A stretch of DNA of 64,000 nt from Alligator mississippiensis (taxonomy: Eukaryota > Chordata > Crocodylia > Alligatoridae): NCBI RefSeq assembly GCF_030867095.1, contig NC_081824.1:252217956-252281955 (forward strand), given 5' to 3'. Shown one piece after another: positions 63,990 through 64,000 of this stretch. The notes below the pieces were generated by a model. It saw nothing but the letters and a program-made list of their open reading frames with translations, was not told where the DNA came from and searched no databases. The position numbers were made by a program, and so were the translations under genes. Position 1 is the first letter of the stretch; the number at the start of each line of letters is the position of its first letter.

Positions 63990-64000
63990 TAACTTCTTGT

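Overview
This is vertebrate nuclear DNA, most likely from a crocodilian (alligator-type) genome. The evidence is a long intron-rich gene, CR1 LINE fragments of several ages (one close to a young alligator-type CR1), a dense set of hAT-type DNA transposons, several solo LTRs, and a CpG-island promoter. The species call is an inference from repeat content. A turtle is the main alternative.

Only one host gene is recognisable: the 5' part of SLC22A15, an organic cation/zwitterion transporter of the major facilitator superfamily, on the + strand. Eight coding exons are read here with matching splice phases: 24674-24760, 46758-46970, 52542-52674, 55141-55305, 57172-57301, 58839-59054, 62666-62806 and 63899-63984. 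Together they encode about 390 residues of an expected ~550. The gene runs off the right edge after exon 8. Exon 1 lies in a CpG island (about 24270-24880) with NRF-1-like sites, directly downstream of a ~480-base alternating purine/pyrimidine tract.

Positions 1-24270 are intergenic, with no supported gene. They hold CR1 fragments, a 969-bp solo LTR nested in a CR1, a second LTR family present two or three times (15.3-16.05 kb, 16.7-17.9 kb, 21.0-22.2 kb), several hAT or MITE copies, and large stretches with nothing recognisable. Intron 1 (22 kb) is the main transposon trap: nine hAT-like copies, a nested hAT/CR1 composite, a CR1 reverse-transcriptase relic, and a nearly perfect 50-bp hairpin. 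Introns 2-7 contain an L2-like LINE relic, two larger hAT elements (one a long fold-back), a CR1 relic and MITEs.

The observations most worth a second look are the 50-bp hairpin at 42314-42418, two abutting hAT elements that share one 8-bp target site at 27357-27877, the fold-back hAT at 53472-54824, GC-rich filler shared by different hAT elements at 38.9-41.3 kb, and the weak splice donor after exon 6 with an open read-through.
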